This document shows, piece after piece, positions 1-9,232 of a stretch of 64,000 nucleotides of DNA (position 1 is its first letter; each line of letters opens with the position of its first letter). The translations under genes and the position numbers were made by a program. The notes below the pieces were generated by a model, which was given only the letters and a program-made list of their open reading frames with translations, made no database searches and had not been told where the DNA came from. Source of the DNA: Cyclobacteriaceae bacterium (GTDB lineage: Bacteria > Bacteroidota > Bacteroidia > Cytophagales > Cyclobacteriaceae); contig JAHBTY010000001.1 in the NCBI GenBank assembly GCA_019638355.1, forward strand, positions 682,001-746,000, written 5' to 3'.

Positions 1-2
1 TT

Positions 3-365
3 TACGGAGATGGTATGAATGTGCGCGATTGGCTTTATGTGTTGGATCATGTAAAAGGCATTGAGCTTGTGTTTAAAAAAGGTGTCGCTGGCGAAACCTA
101 CAACATTGGTGGCCGGAATGAACGGACCAATAACCAGATTGTACAAACTATTTGCGAAATTTTAGATACAGAAAAACCTGCGGCTAATGGTAAGTCATAT
201 AAAAGTTTGATTACGTATGTGAAGGACAGAGCCGGACATGATAAGCGCTATGCCATTGATGCAACTAAAATTGAAAATGAATTAGGTTGGAAGGCAGAGG
301 AGAATTTTGAGAGTGGGATACGGAAAACGATTGCATGGTATTTGACGAAATATCAAACAGTCTGA
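3..365 (+). CDS. rfbB: dTDP-glucose 4,6-dehydratase, C-terminal part (window edge)
   Basis: This is the C-terminal third of an extended SDR of the RfbB type, which converts dTDP-glucose to dTDP-4-keto-6-deoxyglucose for deoxysugar synthesis in the cytoplasm. The reading frame is open from base 3, so the gene starts before the window; the internal ATG at 15 is not the start. Visible family signatures are NVRDWLYVLDH, AGETYNIGG and a late DRAGHDKRYAID segment, followed by the usual ELGW stretch. It is the first gene of the polysaccharide locus, and the flippase gene follows after about 170 bases in which I see no gene. The other dTDP-sugar genes (rfbA, rfbC, rfbD) would be expected upstream. 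Identification is secure; substrate is inferred from family. Confidence 0.9.
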   Translation, partial: YGDGMNVRDWLYVLDHVKGIELVFKKGVAGETYNIGGRNERTNNQIVQTICEILDTEKPAANGKSYKSLITYVKDRAGHDKRYAIDATKIENELGWKAEENFESGIRKTIAWYLTKYQTV

Positions 366-537
366 CTTTATTACTAGGGACCCCTCAAGCTTAGAAGAAA
401 TACAAGTTCTAATTACTAATCTGAATTTGAGCGAATAGAATATAAATTAGTAGTTTTATACTTTTAGTTAATGGAAAAATGCCAAATCTTTTTGGGATAA
501 ATTTGATTTTTTGAGTAGTAGATCAAAAAACTATTAA

Positions 538-1872
538 GTGATTCAGCGTATTGCTTTGCTTTTTATAATCACAGGTGCTGGTCACATTATTTCAATTTTA
601 TCACTTCGCTTCCTTGCTCTTGCGGCTGATTCGAAACAAGTAGCTGGTATGGCAGAGTTTGAATCTCTTATTCAATTGATAATAGGATTAGTTGGGTTTG
701 GTATGCAATCTGAGGCAATTCGAAATATCTCGTTAAACGATAAGTGGAAAGAGAAATTTGACCAAGCTCAGACCTCCCGTTTAACGCTATCGATCATCTT
801 AAGTTCATTAGTTGTTTTATCTTTTTCAAATAAATTCTATATGTGCTTTTTGATAGCACCCTTATTTGCAATGAATGCGGATTATGCGTTATACGCTAGA
901 GGACTTTCCTTTGCTGGAACATTAATTGCCTTCATACGAGTTGTATTCCCACTCATGCTTGGAGCAGTTTCTCTACATTATTGGCCCCATTTTTTGCTTG
1001 AAATTTATGTAGTAGCAACCATTGTAATTTACTTAATAACTAATTTATTAATAGCGTCACTTTTGGAGGTGAGTCTATTATTCAGGCCTTCACTAGGGTC
1101 CCTGCTTCTCTATATTAAAACAATTCCATTAGGAATAATATCTTTGAGTTTTTACTTTTTTGGTTTAGGATTTATTTTGTTTGCTAAATTCTTTTTTGAT
1201 GTAAAAGATATGGTGATATTATTTGTTGCAATGAAATTCTATCTAATTTATAAAGGTGCAATTCGTGTAATTCATCAGGCTTTCATAGGTCAAATGACAG
1301 TGGAGGAAGTTTGTTTAAGTATTGATAAGATTTCAATGGCGCTAGGGTTTTTATTTTTGGGGTCAGTCATTATTTTTCCGGTCACTTTTATTTCAATGTT
1401 TTTCGGATCTCAATTTATTCATAATCAATTCTTTTTTGTCTATCTATCCATCTCAGCACTGATTTTTGGCGTTTTTGGCAGTGCAACTACGCGGGTAATT
1501 TTAGAGAGACATGACTTAAAGTTCATGAAAGTGTCGATCGCAGCAGTATTAGTTTCGATCGTGTGTTTATTGGTAATAGTACAATTTTCTTTAAAAGTAG
1601 AGGTCGCTATTTTGAGTTTACTTTTAGGTGAACTATTTTTTACAATACTGTCAGCTTTTTTATTTTTTAGTCGTTCAGCTATCTTAAATCGAATTTCATT
1701 TATACTAATTGGGTTATTGGGATTAGTTTTTCCATGCATATCACGGCTAGTATTTAGTCAGAATGTAGTGTCCTACTTTGTAAGTATGGCTTTGTTAGGA
1801 TTGTTCCTTCTTTCATTCATTAATAGGGATTTCAAATTAGCTAAAATAAAGACTAAAGATTTTGAGAAATGA
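538..1872 (+). CDS. Wzx-like polysaccharide flippase / polytopic membrane protein
   Basis: A 444-residue, almost wholly hydrophobic protein with roughly 12 membrane segments separated by short loops. Size, topology and position inside an O-antigen/exopolysaccharide cluster fit a Wzx-type lipid-linked oligosaccharide flippase (MOP superfamily). The N-terminus carries an IxSILSLRFLALAA-like helix, then an acidic loop with EFESLIQ and an EAIRNIS segment, typical of the family. The annotated start is a GTG that directly follows an in-frame TAA, so no longer start exists; the next methionine is about 36 codons in. The gene overlaps the next one by 11 bases. Flippases diverge fast and no strict motif is visible, so the assignment rests on topology and context. 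Confidence 0.7.
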   Translation: MIQRIALLFIITGAGHIISILSLRFLALAADSKQVAGMAEFESLIQLIIGLVGFGMQSEAIRNISLNDKWKEKFDQAQTSRLTLSIILSSLVVLSFSNKFYMCFLIAPLFAMNADYALYARGLSFAGTLIAFIRVVFPLMLGAVSLHYWPHFLLEIYVVATIVIYLITNLLIASLLEVSLLFRPSLGSLLLYIKTIPLGIISLSFYFFGLGFILFAKFFFDVKDMVILFVAMKFYLIYKGAIRVIHQAFIGQMTVEEVCLSIDKISMALGFLFLGSVIIFPVTFISMFFGSQFIHNQFFFVYLSISALIFGVFGSATTRVILERHDLKFMKVSIAAVLVSIVCLLVIVQFSLKVEVAILSLLLGELFFTILSAFLFFSRSAILNRISFILIGLLGLVFPCISRLVFSQNVVSYFVSMALLGLFLLSFINRDFKLAKIKTKDFEK

Positions 1873-3136
1873 TTTGCGATTAATACCTATTCCATTTCGT
1901 TTAGAAAGAAAGATATTTCTCTTTCTGACAAGTGGAGTTGCCCTTACCATACCGCTAAAGCCAAGTTATAATTCTTTATTCTGCATCTCGTTATTTGCAT
2001 GCTGGTTATTCTTTTTTGAAAAAAAGTTTACCAAAAATAATATTCAAATAGTGCTTGCTTTATCGGCTTTATTTTGGATCGGATTAGTGAGCTTTTCATA
2101 CACACAGAATATAGGTGAAGGTTGGTTTAGACTCCAACAAAAATCTTTATTGTTAGTGCTGCCTCTTGTTTTTGGGTCAATTACTTTTGATTGGCGTAAA
2201 GAATTTAGAATAATCGTAAACGTATTTATCATTACAATTATAGTAACATGTATTATTTGTTTTTCTGATGCCATCCTGCACCTAATTAGTCAACGAAGTT
2301 ATGAACGATTTTTCGGTCATGGACTTGTTAAGTTCATAAATATATATCCATATATTTTGGCGCTCTTATGCCTTATAAGTTTACTTGTTTTAGTAGAAAC
2401 AGCCTTAGGAAATTTTCAAATACACCCACTATACAGTAGACGATGGGTCCAACTAACACTTATTCTTTTTTTCTCGATATTCATTTTACTGCTGAGTGTA
2501 AAACAAATTATTTTAGCTTGGCTAATACTTTTTTGTATTTATTTGTTAAGAATAAAGTTTAGAAGGCGAATTATTATTGGTATGCTGATCAGTTGCTTTT
2601 TACTTTTTTTTATTTCTTTTCTACTAGTTCCAACCCTTCAGACAAAACTGTATGAAGTAATTGATGGATCTGATAACACGATTCCATTGGATCAAGATTT
2701 GTCACTTGGAAGGAATTGGAATGGGATTGCAATAAGAAAGGCAATATGGACATGTAGCTTGGATGTGATTCGAGAGAACCTATTTATCGGGGTTGGTATT
2801 GGTGATGCTCAGGATGTCCTGCAATCGGCATATGAAACGAGAATGTTTTATTTCGCCTCACGGTATAATCTCTACAATGCACATAGCCAATATATACAAG
2901 TGTTAGTAAATTTTGGAATTGTGGGATTTATCATTTGGTTTGGTTGTTTATTGTGGCTCCTTAATAAGTGTAAATCTTGGCTAGCGAGATGCATGCTTGG
3001 CTGCGTGATGTTCATGCTTTTAACAGAATCAATGTTTGAAACTAATAAGGGCATTTTAATATTGGCATTTATTGTTTCATTGTTTTTGTTTGGGTCATCA
3101 ATATGTACAAGTTTGCGACAAACTACTAATAGTTAA
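1862..3136 (+). CDS. O-antigen ligase/polymerase-like membrane protein (copy 1)
   Basis: A 424-residue polytopic protein with about 11-12 membrane helices and one large periplasmic loop (roughly residues 265-345) that ends in an AHSQYIQVLVNFG segment. That His-rich helix-entry motif is the signature of the WaaL/Wzy (O-antigen ligase, Wzy_C) superfamily, which polymerises or attaches lipid-linked glycans at the periplasmic face. The start is TTG at 1862, overlapping the flippase stop by 11 bases; there is no ATG or GTG early in the frame. This is the first of three such proteins in 9 kb, so which one polymerises and which one ligates cannot be told from sequence. Confidence 0.75.
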   Translation: MRNDLRLIPIPFRLERKIFLFLTSGVALTIPLKPSYNSLFCISLFACWLFFFEKKFTKNNIQIVLALSALFWIGLVSFSYTQNIGEGWFRLQQKSLLLVLPLVFGSITFDWRKEFRIIVNVFIITIIVTCIICFSDAILHLISQRSYERFFGHGLVKFINIYPYILALLCLISLLVLVETALGNFQIHPLYSRRWVQLTLILFFSIFILLLSVKQIILAWLILFCIYLLRIKFRRRIIIGMLISCFLLFFISFLLVPTLQTKLYEVIDGSDNTIPLDQDLSLGRNWNGIAIRKAIWTCSLDVIRENLFIGVGIGDAQDVLQSAYETRMFYFASRYNLYNAHSQYIQVLVNFGIVGFIIWFGCLLWLLNKCKSWLARCMLGCVMFMLLTESMFETNKGILILAFIVSLFLFGSSICTSLRQTTNS

Positions 3137-3146
3137 TTATTTTAAC

Positions 3147-4289
3147 ATGGCGAGAAATTATTCCAGAATGAAAGTTGCTTATAGCAAGTTATTGGAAAAA
3201 TTTTCTTTTGTATTACTTCTTCCATTAATACTGGTTCAAAGAAAAAAATCATTAACTATAAGAAGTATATTGTTGGTGGAACCGTTTCAGATGGGAGATG
3301 TGTTATCATTAACTCCTTTAATAGAACCATTAATGAAGAAGTATCCAGCCGCAAAAATAAGCGTATTGACAAAGCCTGGAAGTGGCGCTGTTTTAGAGTA
3401 TGATAGTCGAATCCATAAAGTCTATTTTGCAGATTTCCCATGGAGTGATCATGGTGAAAAGAAAATAACACCGAGTCGACTTTTCGGTTGCATTCATTAC
3501 GTAATCAGTATAAGAAAAATAGGTTTTGATTTGGGTATTGACACACGTGGTGATGTTCGGTCTCAGATTTTATTAGTTCTAGCAGGTTGTCGGTTAAGGG
3601 TTGGTTATTTGAACTACCTTCATTCTAACATAAATTTATCAGGACATTTGCTGACACATTACCTTATTAGGAGTAAATACCTTCATCGATATGAATGGAA
3701 TGTTGAATTACTCACATGTTTGGAGATTGAGAACACAGCATTTATGCCGGTGAACTTCCCAAGCTTTCTACCCGCAAATGAGCGGTTGTTGAGTCTAAAG
3801 GAGATGAATACAATTGTGATTCATATAGGTGGTGGTTGGATTTACAGAAGATGGGACGAAACAAAGTGGATTGAATTAATCAATTTTATAAAGCAACAAA
3901 AAGAAGCTGATATATTAGTAATGGCGGGTAATGGAGAGAAGGATGTCCTTCAGCGTATAAAATCTGGTATTGAAGCTTCTGAAAAAATTCATTTTAAAGT
4001 TACTTCACTACAAGAGTTAATTAGTTATATTAATCAATGTTCGCTTTTTATAGGACTAGATAGTGGACCGATGAATTTGGCAGTGTGTTTGAATAAATCG
4101 GTTCTTGGTTTATTTGGACCGGGAGATTCAACAATGTGGCGCCCCTTAAATTCAAAAGGAAAATTTATCCAAAGAACAGAAAATTTCCCATGTAGCCCAT
4201 GTCTTCAGATAAATTGTAAATTTCCAAGAAAAAATTGCATGAATGAAATTGAAGTGAAAGATGTAGTAGAAAAATTGTTTGTGAGTTAA
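3147..4289 (+). CDS. GT9 family glycosyltransferase (heptosyltransferase-like)
   Basis: A cytoplasmic or membrane-associated GT-B glycosyltransferase related to WaaC/WaaF. The N-terminal Rossmann half begins with the family segment LLVEPFQMGDVLSLTPL; the nucleotide-sugar half has IHIGGGWIYRRWDETKW, FIGLDSGPMNLAV and GLFGPGDSTMWRP. A C-terminal cysteine cluster (CSPCLQINCKFPRKNC) is common in GT9 enzymes. The frame is open back to 3072, but the ATG at 3147, ten bases after the preceding stop, gives 380 aa, a normal length, and avoids overlap. The donor could be ADP-heptose or another sugar. It presumably builds the glycan made by this locus. Confidence 0.85.
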   Translation: MARNYSRMKVAYSKLLEKFSFVLLLPLILVQRKKSLTIRSILLVEPFQMGDVLSLTPLIEPLMKKYPAAKISVLTKPGSGAVLEYDSRIHKVYFADFPWSDHGEKKITPSRLFGCIHYVISIRKIGFDLGIDTRGDVRSQILLVLAGCRLRVGYLNYLHSNINLSGHLLTHYLIRSKYLHRYEWNVELLTCLEIENTAFMPVNFPSFLPANERLLSLKEMNTIVIHIGGGWIYRRWDETKWIELINFIKQQKEADILVMAGNGEKDVLQRIKSGIEASEKIHFKVTSLQELISYINQCSLFIGLDSGPMNLAVCLNKSVLGLFGPGDSTMWRPLNSKGKFIQRTENFPCSPCLQINCKFPRKNCMNEIEVKDVVEKLFVS

Positions 4290-4314
4290 GAATATATTTT
4301 ACCAAATTGGATAT

Positions 4315-5268
4315 ATGAGCAACAATACTTTAATGCACTCGCCTATTTGCCCAATCTGTAATTCACACGATTTTAATGAAATGTTTTCAAATACGGTAGA
4401 GGCGAATGAGTGGAATCTAAATGGTAAGAGATACGCATACGTTCAATGTAACAATTGTAAATTTTTGCACTGTAATCCCCTACCTGATGAAAATGAACTT
4501 AATGATTTCTATAGGAATATATATGCATATGAATGGTTTAAGGACAACTCCTTCTTTAAAAAAATACAAGCCAAACATCGTCTTTTTAAAATAAGAAGTC
4601 ATTTGTCAACAAAAACAAAAATATTAGACTTTGGTTGTGGGCATGGATTCTTCGTTGAAGAAGCTGGCAAAAAAGGATTAAATAGTCATGGATTTGATAT
4701 TGGAGTTGATAAAATTATCAATAACAAGGGATATAGGATAGTAAACAAGAACCAGATTTCAGAGTATAACGAGAAAAACTTTGATATAATAACAGCTTGG
4801 CATGTTCTTGAGCACATGCGAGAGTTAAATTATATAATTAATGACTTGAAAAGTAGATTGGTTGATAAGGGTAAGCTAATTATTGCCTTACCGAATATCG
4901 ATAGTTTAGGTTTTAGATTGTATGGACAGAAATGGGGATGGACACAGCAGCCATATGTTCATATAAACCATTTTACAATCCATAATTTGAGCCTTCTTAT
5001 GAAGAATCATGGCCTTAAGGTAGTATCAGTTACCACAATGGATACTTGGGATCAAAACCTTTATGATTTGATTGTTACAAGACTTTTCTATAAGAGGAAA
5101 TCTAGAAACACAGTAAGACAATTTGGAACGAGTTTGAAAGGGCAACTTTTTTTCAGGTTGAACCAGTTGGTTAGACTTATTTTTACACCAATTTCTTACA
5201 CCTATTCGTTTATTCGAAAATCAAAAAATGAAGGAAGCGAGATTATGATTGTTGCAGAGAAGATTTAG
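4315..5268 (+). CDS. Class I SAM methyltransferase with N-terminal zinc ribbon
   Basis: A 317-residue methyltransferase. The N-terminus has paired cysteines CPIC and CNNC, a putative zinc ribbon seen in sugar C-methyltransferases and related enzymes. Motif I is ILDFGCGHGFF (about residues 103-113), followed by the SAM-binding acidic turn HGFDIG and the post-motif segment ITAWHVLEHM, which is typical of Methyltransf_23. Residues 200-230 contain the conserved HINHFT block. The acceptor is probably a nucleotide-linked or lipid-linked sugar of this locus, though that is inference. Its 3' end overlaps the convergent gene on the other strand by 26 bases. Confidence 0.8.
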   Translation: MSNNTLMHSPICPICNSHDFNEMFSNTVEANEWNLNGKRYAYVQCNNCKFLHCNPLPDENELNDFYRNIYAYEWFKDNSFFKKIQAKHRLFKIRSHLSTKTKILDFGCGHGFFVEEAGKKGLNSHGFDIGVDKIINNKGYRIVNKNQISEYNEKNFDIITAWHVLEHMRELNYIINDLKSRLVDKGKLIIALPNIDSLGFRLYGQKWGWTQQPYVHINHFTIHNLSLLMKNHGLKVVSVTTMDTWDQNLYDLIVTRLFYKRKSRNTVRQFGTSLKGQLFFRLNQLVRLIFTPISYTYSFIRKSKNEGSEIMIVAEKI

Positions 5269-6034
5269 AAACAGTCATGTCTTCCAACGTCTTTGATTTA
5301 ATAATCCAAACAATGAAAAATGAGAGTATATACAAAATGTGCTTAGCATATTTAAATTGAAATAGAAGCCTGCCGAAAATAGTGATTTTCTTCTTTGTAA
5401 GAAGATGAAAATTATCAAGATTATAATAATGAAGTTGAAATTTGTGAGCCAATTTTTTAAAAGATTCTTGAGTATATATTGAAATGTGCTGTCCATGTTC
5501 CGGGCCATAATACCACCAATCGGATATATTTGGTGTAGGAGACGGTAATAATTCAGTGGATAGAATAATATTATCAGCTATCTCAAGAATTTTACCCAGG
5601 CCTTCAGTTGGGTCCTCAAAATGTTCAAAGCTTTCAAAGCTTGTTGCTAAATGATATCTTCTATTAGGTTCTATTTCAAATTTTTTGGCTAATAAGTTCG
5701 CTGTATACGGATCACTCCAGTAAAAATCTAATCCTATGTCCCTCATCATTCTGGTGAATAGTCCATACCCCCCGGCATAGTCAATAAATTTTTCGTGACG
5801 GTTAAAAAACAAAAAGATTAGACTAGTTGTGATCCTTGATTGTCGATAGTTCCTGACTATTATTCCAGTATCAGAAATATTGATAGGATTTTGGTATGCC
5901 TCCATAAGCCAAAATGGTTTATCAGTTTGCATTAACCCACATTGCGAACAAATGTGATAATTTATGTTATACTTTCGCAGCACTAAAGCGGTGAATACAA
6001 CATTCATTTCACCCTCACATATTTTGCATATCAT
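5243..6034 (-). CDS. SAM-dependent methyltransferase with N-terminal zinc ribbon
   Basis: A 263-residue methyltransferase-like protein on the minus strand. Two cysteine pairs, CKIC and CSQC, form an N-terminal zinc ribbon. The SAM motif is FIDYAGGYGLFTRMM, where the usual GxGxG is AGGYG, followed by WSDPY and SFESFEHF, equivalent to the acidic and post-II motifs. WWYYGPEHGQHISIYT matches the PxHxxHF-like block of the family. It is distantly related to the neighbour at 4315 and may have the same kind of role on a different position of the glycan. Its start overlaps the end of the upstream minus-strand gene by 20 bases, so the two are probably co-transcribed. Confidence 0.75.
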   Translation of the reverse strand: MICKICEGEMNVVFTALVLRKYNINYHICSQCGLMQTDKPFWLMEAYQNPINISDTGIIVRNYRQSRITTSLIFLFFNRHEKFIDYAGGYGLFTRMMRDIGLDFYWSDPYTANLLAKKFEIEPNRRYHLATSFESFEHFEDPTEGLGKILEIADNIILSTELLPSPTPNISDWWYYGPEHGQHISIYTQESFKKLAHKFQLHYYNLDNFHLLTKKKITIFGRLLFQFKYAKHILYILSFFIVWIIKSKTLEDMTVSKSSLQQS

Positions 6035-7208
6035 AATTTTGGTTTTTACGATTAGTTATAGCCCTTGATACAAACCCTAGAGAAATCCAATATAGTGCAG
6101 ATAAGGTTGAAGTTTCAATTAATAAATTGAATAAACCTACGGTTGATAATGCTATGAATCCTAGAAAAATGTTGATGTCATTCCGGTTGTTCAAATAATA
6201 TCTGTTAAACAAAAAATACTCCCGAAATACACTTCTGTAAATCATGCCAAATAATAAAATTGAAATAATTCCAAATCTGACAAAAACCGTAATAAATGTA
6301 TTATGAGTTCCGATAACATGTGCCACATGCTCATCGTCATATATAAGATCAGAGGTGGATATGTTAGGAGTATAGGGAAGAAGAGGCGTGCCAATTCCAA
6401 TTCCTATTAAATTTTGAGGAAATGTTTCAATAACAGTACGATACCAAAAAATTAGACGCCAACTTGTATTATTATCAATCCTAAATAAAGGATGTTGGGA
6501 ATAGACGTACTCTACATTACCAAACAATGAATAATTATCTTGATATAGCTTAAGGTAGGGTGTTGCCAAGTAGAACAATATGCAGAAAGAAATAGCTATA
6601 GCTAATAGCAATAGCTTAAAGTAAGCGTAACTTTTAATAAAAAATTTCAATGTTACTATTACTACTAGAATTATTACAACGGAAAGAGAAGTATAGGCGC
6701 CTATATATAAGAAATGAATTAAAATGAATGCAATAACAGGCACACCTTTCCAATTCTTGTGAAGAAACGAAAACCAGAAAGTGTACGCGTTTCTATCAAT
6801 TAACATTGGGCCTCTTAAAATGAAAGCAAATAAAGCATACCCGTATATGGCTTTCCTTATTCTGGCGAAGAAATAGAATTGATCAATGTATAGATAGTAC
6901 CCTAAGAAAAATCCAAAAATAGAATAGATAATACTCATATTTCGGAAATAAAAGTACCAGTTTGTTTTAAATACTAGACTAACGGCTGCATAACCAGAAC
7001 AAAGTAGGATAAGCCATAATACATACCTATAAATAGCATTTCTTGGTAAATTGAATTTATAATTCTTCGTGAATGAGTGCTTAACAAAATAAAGTAAACC
7101 TAATAAACTAATAAGTTCGTTGAAAAATAGTATTCTTTCAAAGATGAAATAATTTATCCCGTAAAGCGTGATTAACAATAAAATGACAGAGCTCTTATTT
7201 ATTTTCAC
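6015..7208 (-). CDS. O-antigen ligase/polymerase-like membrane protein (copy 2)
   Basis: A 397-residue polytopic protein with about 11 membrane helices and a large loop around residues 225-300. The loop ends in GTHNTFITVFVRFGI, the His-containing entry to a helix characteristic of the O-antigen ligase (Wzy_C/WaaL) superfamily. It is transcribed opposite to most of the locus and shares a two-gene unit with the methyltransferase downstream. A TATTTTTG box 19 bases upstream fits a Bacteroidota -7 promoter. It is one of three ligase/polymerase-like proteins here; sequence alone does not separate their roles. Confidence 0.75.
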   Translation of the reverse strand: MKINKSSVILLLITLYGINYFIFERILFFNELISLLGLLYFVKHSFTKNYKFNLPRNAIYRYVLWLILLCSGYAAVSLVFKTNWYFYFRNMSIIYSIFGFFLGYYLYIDQFYFFARIRKAIYGYALFAFILRGPMLIDRNAYTFWFSFLHKNWKGVPVIAFILIHFLYIGAYTSLSVVIILVVIVTLKFFIKSYAYFKLLLLAIAISFCILFYLATPYLKLYQDNYSLFGNVEYVYSQHPLFRIDNNTSWRLIFWYRTVIETFPQNLIGIGIGTPLLPYTPNISTSDLIYDDEHVAHVIGTHNTFITVFVRFGIISILLFGMIYRSVFREYFLFNRYYLNNRNDINIFLGFIALSTVGLFNLLIETSTLSALYWISLGFVSRAITNRKNQNYDMQNM

Positions 7209-7227
7209 TTTATTGATGTTTGGTGAG

Positions 7228-7235
7228 CAAAAATA
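7228..7235 (-). promoter_or_regulatory. Putative -7 promoter box for minus-strand pair
   Basis: On the minus strand the bases read TATTTTTG, an exact match to the Bacteroidota -7 consensus TAnnTTTG, 19 bases ahead of the ATG at 7208. No strong -33 TTG is at the ideal distance. It lies in the 197-bp divergent gap between 7209 and 7405, which holds no gene. Confidence 0.4.
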
Positions 7236-7405
7236 AATAATGAAAACTGCTTAGAAAGCAAGAAATGGCTTGGAAAAATGCAATCAGGTTTATCTTAAAA
7301 ACACTCATGAATTCTAAAAATGCAAATGTTATTATTGTTAAATTTAAGACTTAATTAGAGTTGTTTGAATTTTACAACTTTAATCATAATTGAGGTTGCT
7401 TTTTT

Positions 7406-8158
7406 ATGAAAAAATTTACACTGTTTGGGATAAATTATTCAGCCACTGATTACGTGGAATCAAGCAAGTTAATAATTGAAAAGGCTTCTTCAAATTCATC
7501 ATTTGGTGTTACGGCTTTGGCGGTTCATGGTTTAATAGAAACCTATCGGAATTCATCATTGCGGGCCCTTGTTAATAAAATTGACTTGATTGTGCCTGAT
7601 GGACAGCCTATCCGTTGGGCATTAAATAGCTTTTTTAAAGCGGGACTCCAGGATCGAGTTTATGGACCAACTTTAACACTAAAGGTGTTAGAATCAGCTA
7701 ACAAACTTAACTTAAAGATTTATTTATATGGAAGTACCGAAGTAACATGCCAAAAGTTTAGCTCTTTTATTTTGAAGAATTATCCAAATGTTCAACTTGT
7801 TGGTATTCATGTTGATAGATTTAGAGAGGCTACTGAGGCAGAAGATGTCGAAGATATAAAAAAAATTAATGCCTCAGGGGCCCATATTGTCATGGTAGGT
7901 CGAGGGTGCCCTCGCCAGGAAATCTGGGTGTCTAATCATTTAGGAAAAGTGAATGCTGTTATGATGGCAGTTGGAGCTGCATTTGACTTTCATGCCGGAA
8001 CTGTTAAACAAGCTCCTAAATGGATGCAAGATAAGGGCTTAGAGTGGTTCTTTCGATTGATCCAAGAGCCAAAGCGGTTATGGAAGCGATATTTACTAAC
8101 CAACAGTATATTTATTTTTTTATTTATAAAGCATAAAATCTTAATAAGACGGAATTAA
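7406..8158 (+). CDS. WecG/TagA/CpsF family glycosyltransferase (GT26)
   Basis: A 250-residue GT26 enzyme, the family that adds the second sugar (for example ManNAc or ManNAcA) to an undecaprenyl-diphosphate-linked sugar at the inner membrane. Characteristic blocks are [12 protein letters not shown] (near residue 65), [25 protein letters not shown] and [21 protein letters not shown], then [20 protein letters not shown] near the C-terminus. The catalytic Asp of the PDG block is present. Five bases separate it from the epimerase gene, so both are likely in one transcript. The two initiating transferases further on could provide its lipid acceptor. Confidence 0.9.
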   Translation: MKKFTLFGINYSATDYVESSKLIIEKASSNSSFGVTALAVHGLIETYRNSSLRALVNKIDLIVPDGQPIRWALNSFFKAGLQDRVYGPTLTLKVLESANKLNLKIYLYGSTEVTCQKFSSFILKNYPNVQLVGIHVDRFREATEAEDVEDIKKINASGAHIVMVGRGCPRQEIWVSNHLGKVNAVMMAVGAAFDFHAGTVKQAPKWMQDKGLEWFFRLIQEPKRLWKRYLLTNSIFIFLFIKHKILIRRN

Positions 8159-8163
8159 GTAAA

Positions 8164-9213
8164 ATGAAAAAATTATTAGTGACAGGATCCAGTGGTTTGA
8201 TTGGAAGTGAAGTGGTAACATTCTTCTCAATGAATGGATGGAAGGTATTTGGTATCGATAATAACATGAGAGCCGATTTTTTTGGGCCTCAGGGAGATAC
8301 AAGATGGAACCAAAAACGCCTCGAAAGTCAGTTCGGAAATTTTTCGCATTCTGATATAGATATTCGCGATAGAAAATTGGTTATAGAGTTTATCAACAGT
8401 GTTAAGCCAGATGCTATCGTTCATGCAGCAGCTCAGCCAAGTCATGACCTTGCAGCTTCACGACCGTTTGACGATTTTGACGTAAATGCAGTTGGTACTT
8501 TAAATTTACTTGAGGCGACACGACTTACTAATCCAGAAATTCCATTTGTCCATATGTCGACAAATAAGGTTTATGGGGATGCTCCAAATTCATTAAGCCT
8601 GATTGAAAAAGACACCCGTTGGGATTTCGGGGATCAGATTTATATTAATGGAATTAAAGAAGACTTTTCAATTGATCAGTCTAAGCATTCAATTTTTGGA
8701 GCATCAAAAGTTGCTGCGGATGTTATGGTACAGGAATATGGAAGATATTTTAACATGCCAACTTGCTGTTTGCGTGGTGGATGTCTAACAGGTCCAAATC
8801 ATAGTGGTGTCGAATTGCATGGATTTCTGAGTTATCTAATCAGGTGTAACCTAGAAGAAAAGCAGTATAATATTTTTGGATATAAGGGGAAGCAAGTAAG
8901 AGATAATATACATTCTTTTGATGTAGTACGATTTATAAACGAATTTATAGAGAAACCACGCATTGCGGAAGTATATAATATAGGTGGTGGGCGTGATAAC
9001 TCAATTTCGATTCTGGAGGCCTTTGCATTAATAAGTAGTATTTCTGGAAAAAAAATGCATTACAATTACATAGATAAGAATAGGCAAGGTGATCATATTT
9101 GTTACATCTCTGACCTAAGTAAAATGAAATCGCATTATCCAGCATGGGGTATAACTAAAAACCTGCCTCAAACCTTTGAGGAAATCTATATTTCATGGAC
9201 ACTGAGAAAATAA
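8164..9213 (+). CDS. NAD-dependent epimerase, CDP-paratose 2-epimerase-like
   Basis: A 349-residue extended SDR. The NAD-binding motif is TGSSGLIGS at the N-terminus; the active-site strand carries STNKVYGD (near residue 127) and the end of the fold has VYNIGGG. The overall order of blocks ([30 protein letters not shown]) follows CDP-paratose/CDP-tyvelose 2-epimerases. Where the family normally has YxxxK, this protein reads FGASK, with TTT (Phe) in place of the catalytic Tyr codon, although the Lys is kept. It may therefore act by another acid/base residue or be a divergent subfamily with a different substrate. The nucleotide sugar is not known. Confidence 0.75.
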   Translation: MKKLLVTGSSGLIGSEVVTFFSMNGWKVFGIDNNMRADFFGPQGDTRWNQKRLESQFGNFSHSDIDIRDRKLVIEFINSVKPDAIVHAAAQPSHDLAASRPFDDFDVNAVGTLNLLEATRLTNPEIPFVHMSTNKVYGDAPNSLSLIEKDTRWDFGDQIYINGIKEDFSIDQSKHSIFGASKVAADVMVQEYGRYFNMPTCCLRGGCLTGPNHSGVELHGFLSYLIRCNLEEKQYNIFGYKGKQVRDNIHSFDVVRFINEFIEKPRIAEVYNIGGGRDNSISILEAFALISSISGKKMHYNYIDKNRQGDHICYISDLSKMKSHYPAWGITKNLPQTFEEIYISWTLRK

Positions 9214-9232
9214 GCCTTAGTAGTTTAATAAC

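Noticed and set aside
1440-1739. Minus-strand 99-aa frame inside the flippase
   Set aside because: Opposite to a hydrophobic coding region; such frames occur by chance there.
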